Source: a virus
DNA length: 46,706 nt
Virus record (IMG/VR): IMGVR_UViG_3300031576_000088
Coordinates: 1-46,706 of that record
Reading direction: 5' to 3' (one strand)
Shown here: positions 31,489 through 39,866 of the stretch, in pieces
How the letters are laid out: every line of letters starts with the position of its first letter
How positions within the stretch are numbered: position 1 is the first letter of the stretch
Program-made: the position numbers and the translations under genes
Notes under the pieces: generated by a model
The model's database searches: none
What the model saw: the letters and a program-made list of their open reading frames with translations, nothing else
Told to the model about the DNA's origin: nothing

Positions 31489-32715
31489 TTAATCACTTCC
31501 ATAAACTTTGAGAATCGAACCAGCTGCATATCCTCCAGCATCCGTATTATCCAAATCTACTTCTGTTATTTGTGCTGCTGTATTGGCCCATTTCAATGCT
31601 GTCTCACGTCTATCTGGAGCTGTTCCTGAACCAACTGTATCAAAAGAAACACATTCCCCAATACCAAGTTTTTCGTTGGCAGACCTGTTTATCAGAAACA
31701 AGTTTATGAATTGATTTTTAGCTGCACTATTAGAAATTAATGCAAATGCTTGACTTACACTTGGCGAATCAGCTCCACCGTTAACCTGATGTCTGAATGC
31801 ATAGTTTGCTGCAACATCATTGTTGAAAGTAAGATTGGCTCTGTTAGCAGCTCCAGCTCCTATTATATGAGCTTGAATCCATAAGTATTTTTTAGCTGTA
31901 ATTGTTCCACTAGATATTTGATCTGCCTCAGCTCCAAGTTCTACACTTGCCAACTCTGTCCAAAAGTTATCTGTATGAACGTCTGCTTTATCCCATCCAA
32001 GAACAACCAGTTCAGAGTTTACAGCATAATCTCCAGCTCCTAAATTAACAAGATCAATTCTGTTTATTGCATCAACTGTATTTGCCCATTTTGAGGCATG
32101 TTCTCGTCTATCAGGTACGTTTGCTGCTCCTGCCGTATTTCTAAACATAGAGTGTCCTTGATGTAATTTTTCTTTTGTTGCCATATTTGATAGAAAACCA
32201 TTTAAGAATAGATCGTTGGCTTGACTTGAAGGACTTGAAATAAAAAATGTAGCAGATGCATTGGTTGTATCTGCTCCACCATTAGTTTGTTCTCTATATG
32301 CATAGTTAGTTCCTGTATCATTATTCAGTCTGACTTCTGCTTCTATTACGCCTCCAGTTGCTAGAGCATGTCCTAAAATCATATAATATCTTTTATTTGC
32401 TAAACTTGCAACTGATATGGTATCTCCTGCAACTCCGAGTGTTGTTCTTCCTAATTCTTTCCATCCACCAACAGGGCCAGCTACAGCAAATGATAGAAAT
32501 GGATTATTCCCTAGAAAATGAGTATGAGTGGGTTGTTTTAATTTAGGAAAATGCTTGACTACTTTCTCAAACCATTGTTTATAATCTAACTTTGCTGTCG
32601 GAGAATATGGCCTAGCAAAACCTCTTGAACCAAAATCATAGCCCCCAACAGATGCTTGCACAGTCTTAGATTTTTTATAAAGTTCTTGTGGAGTTTCCAT
32701 GAGAAGCTGATTCAT
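31489..32715 (-). CDS. Virion protein with two copies of the beta domain
   Basis: A 408-aa protein. Residues about 80-240 and 245-408 are repeats of the same domain (GTNYAYREQTNGGADTTNAS and AANYAFRHQVNGGADSPSVS; EKLHQGHSMFRNTAGAANVP and EKLGIGECVSFDTVGSGTAP). An N-terminal extension with DYKQWFEKVVKHFPKLKQPT precedes them. The triple occurrence in two genes indicates tandem expansion of a receptor-exposed domain. Confidence 0.75.
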   Translation of the reverse strand: MNQLLMETPQELYKKSKTVQASVGGYDFGSRGFARPYSPTAKLDYKQWFEKVVKHFPKLKQPTHTHFLGNNPFLSFAVAGPVGGWKELGRTTLGVAGDTISVASLANKRYYMILGHALATGGVIEAEVRLNNDTGTNYAYREQTNGGADTTNASATFFISSPSSQANDLFLNGFLSNMATKEKLHQGHSMFRNTAGAANVPDRREHASKWANTVDAINRIDLVNLGAGDYAVNSELVVLGWDKADVHTDNFWTELASVELGAEADQISSGTITAKKYLWIQAHIIGAGAANRANLTFNNDVAANYAFRHQVNGGADSPSVSQAFALISNSAAKNQFINLFLINRSANEKLGIGECVSFDTVGSGTAPDRRETALKWANTAAQITEVDLDNTDAGGYAAGSILKVYGSD

Positions 32716-32727
32716 TTAAAATATCTC

Positions 32728-33933
32728 CTACGTTCTATAGAACTGCAACACAAGTTTGGCTCCCTTTGCAGCTGCTCCAGAATCCAATGTATCAACCTTA
32801 AATTCTATTTTGTCTCCCTGAGCAAATGATGTGGGATTAGTTGTGAGAACAGAAGAGCTTCCAGTGTTTGCTGCAGCTGCAACCTGTGGCTTTGTTGAAT
32901 AAATTGTAGTTCCAGCTTTGAGTACATCCATTATGAAAGCCGAGGTAACTGGAGCAACTGTTACTATTGCATAAGTGACTCCTACAATCTTTAAAGCAAA
33001 AGGAGCATAAATTGTATATTTGACTCCTACAGTTGGGGGAGTTGACTCGTCTGTAATTGTTATTAGCATTGTTTCGATTGTTCCCTTGATGACTCCTGTT
33101 CCCTTTGGAACAAATAAAATTCCAACGTTCGCATCTCCTCCTGTGGCCTGAATTTCTGGATCCAAGCCAGTTGCATTGTTCTTAACTGAGATTTCGTTTA
33201 CGGCAGATGCAACCTTTAAGAATCTTAGATATTCGTTTCCAGAGTCATCATCAATGGAACCTGTATCAACAAATCTAGGCCTCGTTAATGTCTTGTTGGA
33301 TAGAACTTCAACAAGGGCCAGAGTAGCAAGCTGTGATGTAGCATTTGGGAAAGTAAGTGTAGAAGCAAGTGGATTAGCAAACAAAAGTGTAACTGCAACA
33401 GCAGTCGCAATTCCAGAAAGTGAAAGATCAACAATCTTTGTCGGATCCGTAGGATCAGCAAATTTCTTCCTGAGAAGAGTAGAAGTTGAAACCCTATCAA
33501 TGGATTCAGGAGAGACGTATTCATACCAATCTGTGCCAATACGCAAAAGAGCCATTGGCTTTTTCTGATCAATAATCTTGTTAACTGCTCCAATAAGAAA
33601 GATGTTGGCTCCTCCGAAATTATGCCGAACTGTAATTGTATCTCCAGTTCTGGCATAAAGAATTAGCTCATCTCCTTCAAGAGTGTTAGTGTTTGTTATA
33701 CTGTCTAAATCATCAACTGTTCCTGTCTCAGCAGCTACCGTAACTTTTGAATCTGTTGGAACTAAGGCTCCAGTTAAAATTGCAGTTGTTGGATTGGTAG
33801 CTTCATAACCAAAAAACCCTACACGCACTAAATCATCATTCCACTCATCCTTTGAAACTTGCTTGGAAGGATCGTCTGCTCCAGTTACAACAGCAACATG
33901 ACGGCCCCATCCTTTACCTGAAGCTCTTGGCAT
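32728..33933 (-). CDS. Fibre-like virion protein
   Basis: A 401-aa protein. The N-terminus (SGKGWGRHVAVVTGADDP) and middle LVEVLSNKTLTRPRFVDTGS are motifs of phage tail or head fibres, where 'SNKTL' repeats are common. The C-terminal 120 residues (KYTIYAPFALKIVGVTYAIV, ending KLVLQFYRT) form a C1q/TNF-like jelly roll that usually binds a receptor. Intact and beta-rich. Confidence 0.75.
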   Translation of the reverse strand: MPRASGKGWGRHVAVVTGADDPSKQVSKDEWNDDLVRVGFFGYEATNPTTAILTGALVPTDSKVTVAAETGTVDDLDSITNTNTLEGDELILYARTGDTITVRHNFGGANIFLIGAVNKIIDQKKPMALLRIGTDWYEYVSPESIDRVSTSTLLRKKFADPTDPTKIVDLSLSGIATAVAVTLLFANPLASTLTFPNATSQLATLALVEVLSNKTLTRPRFVDTGSIDDDSGNEYLRFLKVASAVNEISVKNNATGLDPEIQATGGDANVGILFVPKGTGVIKGTIETMLITITDESTPPTVGVKYTIYAPFALKIVGVTYAIVTVAPVTSAFIMDVLKAGTTIYSTKPQVAAAANTGSSSVLTTNPTSFAQGDKIEFKVDTLDSGAAAKGAKLVLQFYRT

Positions 33934-33938
33934 TTAGC

Positions 33939-34529
33939 TTAACCTGCCGTCAATGTCCATGTGATTGTTAGCGTATCACCTGAAGCAAGTGTACCAACAT
34001 CTGTAGTAAATGCAGCAGCATGTGGCATCTGTCCAGCTGGAGGAGGGCCAGCTGCATTAAAGAGAGCTGACTTGTGCAAGTTAGTGAAAAGTTGAGTTGC
34101 AGTAAAGACATGCTGTATTGTTGATACGTTTGTTCCAGCTGTATGAGTCTTGGTTGATGCGTCAGCTCTTGCCAGTCCTCCTACCGTGATTTCACCCACA
34201 AGAGTTGTATCGCCTACAGCTGGATTAACTGCATCGGCTGATACTGCAATGAATCCAGCTCCTCTTGTGCCAGCAGCAGTATTTGTATAAAGTTGTTGAT
34301 GAACCCAATCACGACCAGCTGTCGGAACTAGGTTCGGTTGAAATTTTGCAAAATATTCGAATGCAGGCTGGAACTGTGCAATTACTCTCTCGTCTGGCCT
34401 GCCCTTGTTGACAACAACAGTGAGATAGCCCTTGATTGCAAGTCCTTCATGCAAAGCTCTAAACTTTGCAATTTCAGCTCGCACATTATCGTCAAGTAAA
34501 ACTTCTCCGAGAAAGTCAGCGTCTATCAT
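33939..34529 (-). CDS. Beta-sandwich virion protein, paralogue B
   Basis: A 196-aa protein whose last 130 residues match paralogue A at 24 kb, including TAAGTRGAGF, GEITVGGLARADAS, GTLASGDTLTITWT. The N-terminal 60 residues (FLGEVLLDDNVRAEIAKF) are different. Preceded by its zinc-finger partner, as in the A pair. Confidence 0.75.
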   Translation of the reverse strand: MIDADFLGEVLLDDNVRAEIAKFRALHEGLAIKGYLTVVVNKGRPDERVIAQFQPAFEYFAKFQPNLVPTAGRDWVHQQLYTNTAAGTRGAGFIAVSADAVNPAVGDTTLVGEITVGGLARADASTKTHTAGTNVSTIQHVFTATQLFTNLHKSALFNAAGPPPAGQMPHAAAFTTDVGTLASGDTLTITWTLTAG

Positions 34530-34786
34530 TTTTTTATTTTCCCTTCTTCTTTCAGTCTTTCAATCAAAACTTTGTCTGCCTTGTCCTGACATTCTTTGCA
34601 CATTGGCTCAATTACCAATGATTTAGCTGGAAGCAAAGCTTTGATAGAACGGTTTTCAATCTTAGTTCCGCAATCCTTACAGGTTGAACCTGATATATCA
34701 TAATTATGTGCTAGTTCTCTTTCATGCTCATAAAATTCCACTGGAGAAGTAGTTGTAAAATTATGCTCTGCACATTCAAACGGCAT
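34526..34786 (-). CDS. Zinc-finger protein B of duplicated pair
   Basis: An 86-aa protein: a C2H2-like finger (CAEHNFTTTS...HERELAH), a CKDC knuckle and CKEC, then a Lys-rich helix. It overlaps paralogue B by ATGA and starts a transcript with TATA at 34808-34816. Same order as the pair at 24 kb, with longer C-terminus. Confidence 0.7.
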   Translation of the reverse strand: MPFECAEHNFTTTSPVEFYEHERELAHNYDISGSTCKDCGTKIENRSIKALLPAKSLVIEPMCKECQDKADKVLIERLKEEGKIKK

Positions 34787-34807
34787 TTAATTTTTGTTCG
34801 TGCGAGA

Positions 34808-34840
34808 TTATTTAAGGCTGTCTTTGAAATTTATTAAATT
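34808..34840 (-). promoter_or_regulatory. Late promoter with TTTATTAAA palindrome
   Basis: Minus TTAAATAATC (centre about 34812) is 26 nt above ATG 34786; AAATTTATTAAATT (34827-34840) lies immediately upstream of it. Confidence 0.6.
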
Positions 34841-34842
34841 AG

Positions 34843-35481
34843 TTAGTTCCAGTTTTTTCTTCGTCTGCTAATTAAATTCTGTATTCTAGTAAACCAATCG
34901 CCTTCCCACTGTCTGACTCCATATTTTAACTGGATTCTCTGGCTGTCTATTGTTGTAGGCATGATTGTTCCGTTATAATATGGGTACATCAAGTCATTTG
35001 GCTGATCCGAGTGAACCGATCCGAGTAAGTGACCTGTCTCATGGCCAGCTGTCTGATTTCCGTTGTAGGTTTTTCGCATGATTGTTACTCCATCTTCAGG
35101 CCTGACATACGGCTGGCCGAGGCCATCAACACTCCAAATCTTGTCATCGTTGAATCTGAGAACACCTTGATAGCTAGTCTTTGGAAAACCTGCATAAGCT
35201 AGAATGCCAGAGTCTTTGCCAAAGTAAGAGTCCTCTGCTGCTGGAACCCATTCAATCCTGATGTCTGGATCTTCTGAAGCCTTTACATACTTCAAGACAA
35301 GTGGAATGTAAAGCTCCCAAGATGTCATTGCAAGGTTGATTATCTTTCTCTCTATTGCGTCTCCTGCAATGTCCTCGGTTCCACGCAAGACGGAATATGT
35401 AACGATAGTCCTATCCCACTTGTTAGGAATTTCTGCAATCTGTAGATTTGTGGCCTGCGTCATGGGATAGTAATTGGCCAT
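34843..35481 (-). CDS. Matrixin-type zinc metalloprotease
   Basis: A metzincin with the motif HETGHLLGSVH and a downstream Met-turn (DLMYP); the Met lies 8 residues after the third His. Upstream, GVLRFNDDKIW matches the calcium/zinc site before the active helix in matrix metalloproteases. I take ATG 35481 (212 aa) as start; a TTG at 35520 adds 13 residues. Probably cleaves a host surface or virion protein. No signal peptide is evident in the short form. Neighbouring membrane proteins suggest a role in exit. Confidence 0.85.
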   Translation of the reverse strand: MANYYPMTQATNLQIAEIPNKWDRTIVTYSVLRGTEDIAGDAIERKIINLAMTSWELYIPLVLKYVKASEDPDIRIEWVPAAEDSYFGKDSGILAYAGFPKTSYQGVLRFNDDKIWSVDGLGQPYVRPEDGVTIMRKTYNGNQTAGHETGHLLGSVHSDQPNDLMYPYYNGTIMPTTIDSQRIQLKYGVRQWEGDWFTRIQNLISRRRKNWN

Positions 35482-35518
35482 CTCCAATTCCAAGTCTCTA
35501 ATAAAACAAATCTCTTGC

Positions 35519-35528
35519 AATACGTATT
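35519..35528. promoter_or_regulatory. TACGTA palindrome before the metalloprotease
   Basis: AATACGTATT, a perfect 10-bp palindrome about 40 bp upstream of ATG 35481 and at the TTG start option. Same core as the 6.95-kb cluster and the 45.03-kb site. Confidence 0.5.
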
Positions 35529-35565
35529 ACAAAACTTGGGAAAATAAAAAGGATTTGGATAGCTT

Positions 35566-36231
35566 TTATGCTATGCCAAAGTCAGATTTCCAGAGCAAGC
35601 CTTCAGCAATAGCCCTGTCACGTTTGGCTATCTCAGCTGCAAGTTGGTTAGAAACTCTTGCAACTTCCCTGTCAAAGAATGCAGCCATCAGAGTTTTAAA
35701 TTCTGGATTTGTCAGCTTTGATAGATAAGACTCTTTCTCAGCCTTTGTATCCTGCAAGTCTTTTGTTAGGTAAGCTATTCTTGCCTGAATCTCATTGACA
35801 GTATTCTTGACTCCCCATTCTCCAGAGCCAGCTCCTTTTGCTCGTCTAGAAAATTCTATTTCAGCTGGAGTGTGAGTTCTTGCTCTCTGTCTTATGATCA
35901 AGTCTGTTGAACCAATGGCTGCGAGAAATACCATTACATACATGAAGATATTAACTTCAGTTTGCGTGGCTGCTGCCCCAACTGCCAAGGCCACAGATGA
36001 GATTGAAGATGTTACCACTCTATCAAAGAATTTCCTTGAGGAGAACTCTTCCCCACTTTTAGAAAATCCCTGATATGCAGAAGTCACTCCTGCCAAGATT
36101 CCAACTATCACAATAGCAAGCTGCTCATTGGAAGTGAATTGGATTTCCATTCCTGTTTCTTGTGCATAGGCCATCGAACTAGCTGGAACAATAGCAATGA
36201 CACAAATCAACAGCATTTGTAGTTTCTTCAT
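35566..36231 (-). CDS. Membrane protein with signal peptide (possible holin or exit factor)
   Basis: A 221-aa protein. Residues 1-23 (MKKLQMLLICVIAIVPASSM) form a signal peptide with AYAQ cleavage site; hydrophobic segments follow at 38-53 (LAIVIVGILAGVTSAY), 75-90 and 95-112. The C-terminal half is a helical, charged domain (IQARIAYLTKDLQDTKAEKE). Three or more membrane segments with a cytoplasmic coil, next to a protease: an exit or lysis function is suspected. Confidence 0.7.
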   Translation of the reverse strand: MKKLQMLLICVIAIVPASSMAYAQETGMEIQFTSNEQLAIVIVGILAGVTSAYQGFSKSGEEFSSRKFFDRVVTSSISSVALAVGAAATQTEVNIFMYVMVFLAAIGSTDLIIRQRARTHTPAEIEFSRRAKGAGSGEWGVKNTVNEIQARIAYLTKDLQDTKAEKESYLSKLTNPEFKTLMAAFFDREVARVSNQLAAEIAKRDRAIAEGLLWKSDFGIA

Positions 36232-36257
36232 TGCAGAGAGTTAACTGGAGATGTATT

Positions 36258-36638
36258 TTAGGTTAACTGTATAATCCTAAGACTCTTTTTGACAATTTTT
36301 GGATTCCAAGAGAATTTGCAGTCAAAGCAGTACCATTTATGCTCGTTTGTCTTTTCGTTATAATGTTCTTTCTCGTAGTCATGCCACTTACCTGTTACTG
36401 GATCATGCAAGTGAGATGACGTCATACGTATTATGTTGCGAGATTCACACTTTTTGCATTTAATGGGTTCGAGAACAATCGTCTGGCATTCTGGACAAAT
36501 CCAGCAATGAGGGAGGTACTTCTGGCCATGGCTGCCCTCCTTGCCAGTAATAGACTTGCGTATGTAAAGTCTCGACATGGATTGCACATAGCCAGTGTGC
36601 TTGTCCGAGTTTGGACAATGACGATCGTTCCTTGTCAC
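36258..36638 (-). CDS. Multi-zinc-ribbon protein (126 aa)
   Basis: GTG start. CWICPEC and CKKC form one ribbon near residues 45-68, and YCFDCKFSW another knuckle near the end; His-rich linker (SSHLHDPVTGKWHDYEKEH). Likely nucleic-acid or protein binding. Located just before the exit module. Confidence 0.65.
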   Translation of the reverse strand: MTRNDRHCPNSDKHTGYVQSMSRLYIRKSITGKEGSHGQKYLPHCWICPECQTIVLEPIKCKKCESRNIIRMTSSHLHDPVTGKWHDYEKEHYNEKTNEHKWYCFDCKFSWNPKIVKKSLRIIQLT

Positions 36639-36639
36639 A

Positions 36640-36777
36640 TCAAAATGCAGTACCTTTTAGAATGGACTGATTGGAAATTGATTGACCGCATTTTGGACAA
36701 GTATAAGCATCTAAACCCTCATCATATTTCATATTCACTTCACAGTCAGGACAGTGTTGCATTTGATAACATTGCAT
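36640..36777 (-). CDS. Zinc-ribbon mini-protein (45 aa)
   Basis: ATG at 36777, TGA at 36640-36642, with the next GTG directly after. CPDC and CPKC knuckles 18 residues apart (QHCPDCEVNMKY, YTCPKCGQS) form a standard ribbon. An inner ATG is possible. Confidence 0.65.
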   Translation of the reverse strand: MQCYQMQHCPDCEVNMKYDEGLDAYTCPKCGQSISNQSILKGTAF

Positions 36778-36795
36778 ATCTAGGCCGTATCCCAT

Positions 36796-36897
36796 ACATA
36801 GAATGCTATCGAATGTACTTTATAAAGCATTCTATCATAGCATACTAAGCAGGATAGTTACATGGCCAGAAGATAGTATGCTATCTCCCATGGGAGG
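36796..36897. repeat. Palindromic intergenic element, copy 3
   Basis: TAGAATGCTATCG ... AAGCATTCTATCAT, then CATAGCATACTAAGCAGGA ... CATGGCCAGAAGATAGTATGCTAT and the CTCCCATGGGAG palindrome. The latter resembles the TTCCCC-CAT-GGGGAA hairpin at 12.68 kb. Fills the gap between two genes. Confidence 0.8.
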
Positions 36898-36912
36898 GCT
36901 TCGATCCCTCGA

Positions 36913-37026
36913 TCAGTATTTTAAAAAGCAGTCTAGCACTTTTTGTTTAGTGGAAGGTTTTTCCTGTTTTGTCTCTTCTTTCTCTGACTGTTCTTCACTT
37001 TGGTTTTTTTCGTTTTGCGTACTCAT
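36913..37026 (-). CDS. Small charged protein (37 aa)
   Basis: ATG at 37026 overlaps the end of the previous gene by 32 nt; stop 36913. Highly acidic/polar N-terminus (MSTQNEKNQSEEQSEKEETK) then a short hydrophobic end. Low support; it may be the tail of a read-through product or a real small gene. Confidence 0.4.
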   Translation of the reverse strand: MSTQNEKNQSEEQSEKEETKQEKPSTKQKVLDCFLKY

Positions 37027-37192
37027 CCATCAACACTCCAAATTGTATTATTGCTAACACAAGGCCTCCAAATAAACTTTGTAGTAGCTTCATTCCTAAA
37101 TCTTGATCTGTTAAAGAGACAGCAGCAAAACCCGAACCCACGCCTGTAGTAAATTTGGCCAGTACCTTTGCCATCTTGTATTTCCAAGTCAA
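36995..37192 (-). CDS. Small membrane protein (65 aa), holin-like
   Basis: TTG start overlaps the previous stop; an internal ATG is 6 codons later. A Gly/Ala segment with moderate hydrophobicity (FTTGVGSGFAAVSLTDQDLG) and a clear membrane helix (LLQSLFGGLVLAIIQFGVLM), ending in KRKKPK. Two membrane-associated segments and a basic tail resemble class II holins; location agrees. Confidence 0.6.
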   Translation of the reverse strand: MTWKYKMAKVLAKFTTGVGSGFAAVSLTDQDLGMKLLQSLFGGLVLAIIQFGVLMDEYAKRKKPK

Positions 37193-37476
37193 GGATGAGT
37201 CCTCTTGTATTCTTCAAATTCGCCTAGCAGTCTTGCGTTTTGTTGCTCCTGTTCACGCATTCTATCTCGAAGATTATCTATATCTAACCTAGCATCTGCA
37301 ATTTCTGCAATAATATCATCTACTTGTTTTTGGACAAAGTTATTGAATTTTTCAAGCGTATCATCAATTTCAGTTCTAACATCTGTACTGTTATATGCAC
37401 TTGCTCCTCCAAGAATTAATGCAACAATCATGACATACTGTGAGATGTTTCTACCATTCTTGTTATTTGCTGCCAT
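37189..37476 (-). CDS. Single-pass membrane protein with coiled coil
   Basis: A 95-aa protein: one N-terminal membrane helix (YVMIVALILGGASAYN) followed by a long coiled coil (IADARLDIDNLRDRMREQEQ). This topology is reminiscent of spanin-like or holin-regulating proteins of tailed viruses. Followed by the 65-aa holin-like protein with overlap. Confidence 0.65.
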   Translation of the reverse strand: MAANNKNGRNISQYVMIVALILGGASAYNSTDVRTEIDDTLEKFNNFVQKQVDDIIAEIADARLDIDNLRDRMREQEQQNARLLGEFEEYKRTHP

Positions 37477-37493
37477 AAGAGAACAGCTTACTA

Positions 37494-37529
37494 GAAGATT
37501 TTAAGAGTTGTTGTGAAATTTATTAAATT
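37494..37529 (-). promoter_or_regulatory. Promoter of the membrane/exit operon
   Basis: Minus TTAAAATC about 23 nt above ATG 37476; AAATTTATTAAATTT (37516-37530) upstream. The palindrome is adjacent to the end of the portal gene. Confidence 0.6.
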
Positions 37530-39097
37530 TACTTCCAGCTCTTATCTGTAGATTCAGAGCCATCCCACTTGACGTTGAAGCTAACTTTATCCAAGCTTGG
37601 CTTTGGCTTCCACATTGATGATTTCTTTGCCTTTTGTGGCCTCCAGCTGGGATTTACTTTCTTCCATGTACTAAGAGATGGATCAACGTCTCCTCCTTCC
37701 GTCTCATGCTCCTTGACAAATCTCTTAAGGCCAAGCTTTTCTATGATTCCTTCCTTTGTCAAAATTCCTTGATGGCCCAAGTCTTTGAGGATATTCCAGT
37801 ATGCAGGATCAATCGTCAAGGAAATCTCTGGCTTGTTGAAGTGATGATAAATCCTGATTGGGCATTTCTTAGGATCGTCAACTTCATCAGGCTCTATACC
37901 AAAGAGTATTGCAAGTATCCTGTCATAGAATTGTTTTTCAATTATTGTTTCAATGATTGTCTGCTCTGGCTTGATTTCAGTTTCCAAAAATGCGTCAATC
38001 TCTTCTCGGTTTGCATTGCCTCCTAGTCTGCCAGCCTTTCCTTTTGCCAGCATAAAAGGAGGAATGTTGTAAAACCCAGCTACCGCATCAATGCATTCAT
38101 TCTGGATTGATACAACTCCAGCAATGTCTCCAGCGTTCTGAGGATTTGGAAGAACCTCAACTGATTGAGTTACTGCAATATCTTTTCCAAGCGAGTTGTT
38201 TCGCTTTTGTAAAAAGTCATCCAAAACTTTTTGCGGATTCTTGAAATCTCGAGCTGGGATTGTAATTCTAAAAACTGTAGGCTTGTGCCAAGTGTACTCA
38301 GCAGCCTGTCGAAAGTCCTGTGCATAAATTATTAAAAGCGTCTTTCCAATGTCCTCAATCGCATCAATCATACTACGGCCATAGTGGTCAGCAAAGAGTT
38401 CCAAGTTGTAAGAGTTCTCCAGATAGATTGCACGACATGCATCAAGCCTTCCTCCGTTTGTAATCAGTCCGACAACTTCAACAGCTTCCAAGGCTCCAGA
38501 GCCACGGTTGATCAAAGGCCTTCTTGTAAACTCTGGCCTGATTACTCTCATTGCCTGTGGCATCTGATATTCTTTAGTATCTTCGTCTCTTGTCTCTGGA
38601 AATATACCGATTACACATCGGCCCTGCTCTCGCATGTAAAGATAGGCGTTGAAGGTTAGCGATTCAAGTTCAAGTGTATCTCCCATCTTGTCAATGTAAG
38701 CTTTGATTGCATTTGGAGTAACGTCTTTGTCAAAAAACGGAACATAAATTTTTTGTCGTCTCCATCCTCTCAAAACTGATTCTTTCAGCTCCTTGTCAAC
38801 TCTTGGATAAGCTTCAGTGGTATAGCCTTGGCCAGTTACCAATTTTTGAATTATAACATTTGCACGTAAAACCCAGCTGAGCTTTGTCATTATGGCCCTA
38901 AACGTTGCTCGTTGTGTTGGCCTGTAAGGATCAACTGCTGGATAAATTAAGAGTCCTCCAAGTGGCCTCATCTTTTTTGGCATGGCATATTTTCCTCCAC
39001 TTTGTCTAGGATCAGATTTGTTCCAAGTTCCTACATCAAGAGCTCTTTGTGTTCTAGGAACTGCAACCCATGCAGGAGCCTCTTTCCATTTGGCCAA
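37529..39097 (-). CDS. Portal protein
   Basis: A 522-aa protein immediately after the terminase nuclease. The N-terminal half has the alpha/beta body (TLELESLTFNAYLYMREQGR), and the C-terminal half carries the diagnostic stem/crown signatures: AVAGFYNIPPFMLAKGKAGR with the IPP motif, GNANREEIDAFLETEIKPEQ and IIETIIEKQF. It would form the dodecameric DNA channel at one capsid vertex and dock the terminase. TTG start with a TATA-like element about 30 nt upstream. Basic C-terminus. Confidence 0.9.
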   Translation of the reverse strand: MAKWKEAPAWVAVPRTQRALDVGTWNKSDPRQSGGKYAMPKKMRPLGGLLIYPAVDPYRPTQRATFRAIMTKLSWVLRANVIIQKLVTGQGYTTEAYPRVDKELKESVLRGWRRQKIYVPFFDKDVTPNAIKAYIDKMGDTLELESLTFNAYLYMREQGRCVIGIFPETRDEDTKEYQMPQAMRVIRPEFTRRPLINRGSGALEAVEVVGLITNGGRLDACRAIYLENSYNLELFADHYGRSMIDAIEDIGKTLLIIYAQDFRQAAEYTWHKPTVFRITIPARDFKNPQKVLDDFLQKRNNSLGKDIAVTQSVEVLPNPQNAGDIAGVVSIQNECIDAVAGFYNIPPFMLAKGKAGRLGGNANREEIDAFLETEIKPEQTIIETIIEKQFYDRILAILFGIEPDEVDDPKKCPIRIYHHFNKPEISLTIDPAYWNILKDLGHQGILTKEGIIEKLGLKRFVKEHETEGGDVDPSLSTWKKVNPSWRPQKAKKSSMWKPKPSLDKVSFNVKWDGSESTDKSWK

Positions 39098-39131
39098 CTA
39101 TATTTGAACCAGCTTTAAGATATTTAACATT

Positions 39132-39866
39132 TCAGATTTGCATGATTTGACTGTCAAAGCCCATCATCTGATCTATCATTGCATCAACATCGGGAGTCTC
39201 TGGCTGTAATCCAATTCTTCTAATTATTGGTTCAACGGCCCCCACAACATACGGAAGAGCAACATAGCAAGCAAAACCCAAGGCCCAAAACCTGTCGTCA
39301 TGTCTATTAACAGGATGCTTGTAAGTTTCATTGCCTGCCTGTGAAATCAAAACTTCTTGCTCTTCAATCTGCCTGACAAGCTCCGACTCCTTTCCTATGA
39401 AGAGTCTTTTTGTTTCAAACAAACCTCTGATAATTTTAACAATATCTATTTTCATTGTCATTGTCGGATTGATTGGTTCCATCGCAAGGCCACTAAGATC
39501 GAAGAACTCGCTTGCTGCATCACCTACTCCCAATCTATCAAAGCCTAGCTTCTCCCATGGATAATGCTCATAGACTTTGTTAGTGTCAGCTGCAACCACA
39601 CGATACTTGACATGTGGCCAGAGTGCAAATGCTTCTTCACGCAAATACGGAACCTCAACTCTTGGCTCGTTATGCAGTCTCAGAACTTCAAGTGCAGAGT
39701 GATCTACTCGCTTGGCCATATCAAGGCCAGCAAATCTCAAGATTGGTTTTTGTTCTACTGGCTCAGTTGGTTTAGTTCCTTTTACAACTTCAGGCTTTTG
39801 AAATGGAGCTACAGGAATCTCTTCTACATAATCAGCCTGTGGAGAGTAGTTATCAAAGAGACTCAT
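39132..39866 (-). CDS. Terminase large subunit, nuclease domain (separate gene)
   Basis: A 244-aa protein equal to the C-terminal RNase H-fold nuclease of a large terminase. Key acids: D49 in FAGLDMAKRVDHSALEVL, D94 in VAADTNKVYEHY and D190-D191 in NRHDDRFWALGFACYVAL. A Pro/Lys-rich linker fills residues 15-42. Start at ATG 39866, overlapping the preceding small gene; a longer frame to 40001 exists but is less likely. It cuts the concatemer during packaging. The ATPase is encoded 1.1 kb upstream. Confidence 0.85.
   Translation of the reverse strand: MSLFDNYSPQADYVEEIPVAPFQKPEVVKGTKPTEPVEQKPILRFAGLDMAKRVDHSALEVLRLHNEPRVEVPYLREEAFALWPHVKYRVVAADTNKVYEHYPWEKLGFDRLGVGDAASEFFDLSGLAMEPINPTMTMKIDIVKIIRGLFETKRLFIGKESELVRQIEEQEVLISQAGNETYKHPVNRHDDRFWALGFACYVALPYVVGAVEPIIRRIGLQPETPDVDAMIDQMMGFDSQIMQI

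Noticed and set aside
36890-36915. tRNA T-arm-like GAGGG-CTTCGAT-CCCTC
   Set aside because: The loop does not place the conserved TTC and A in register, and no D-arm, anticodon arm or acceptor stem can be built around it.
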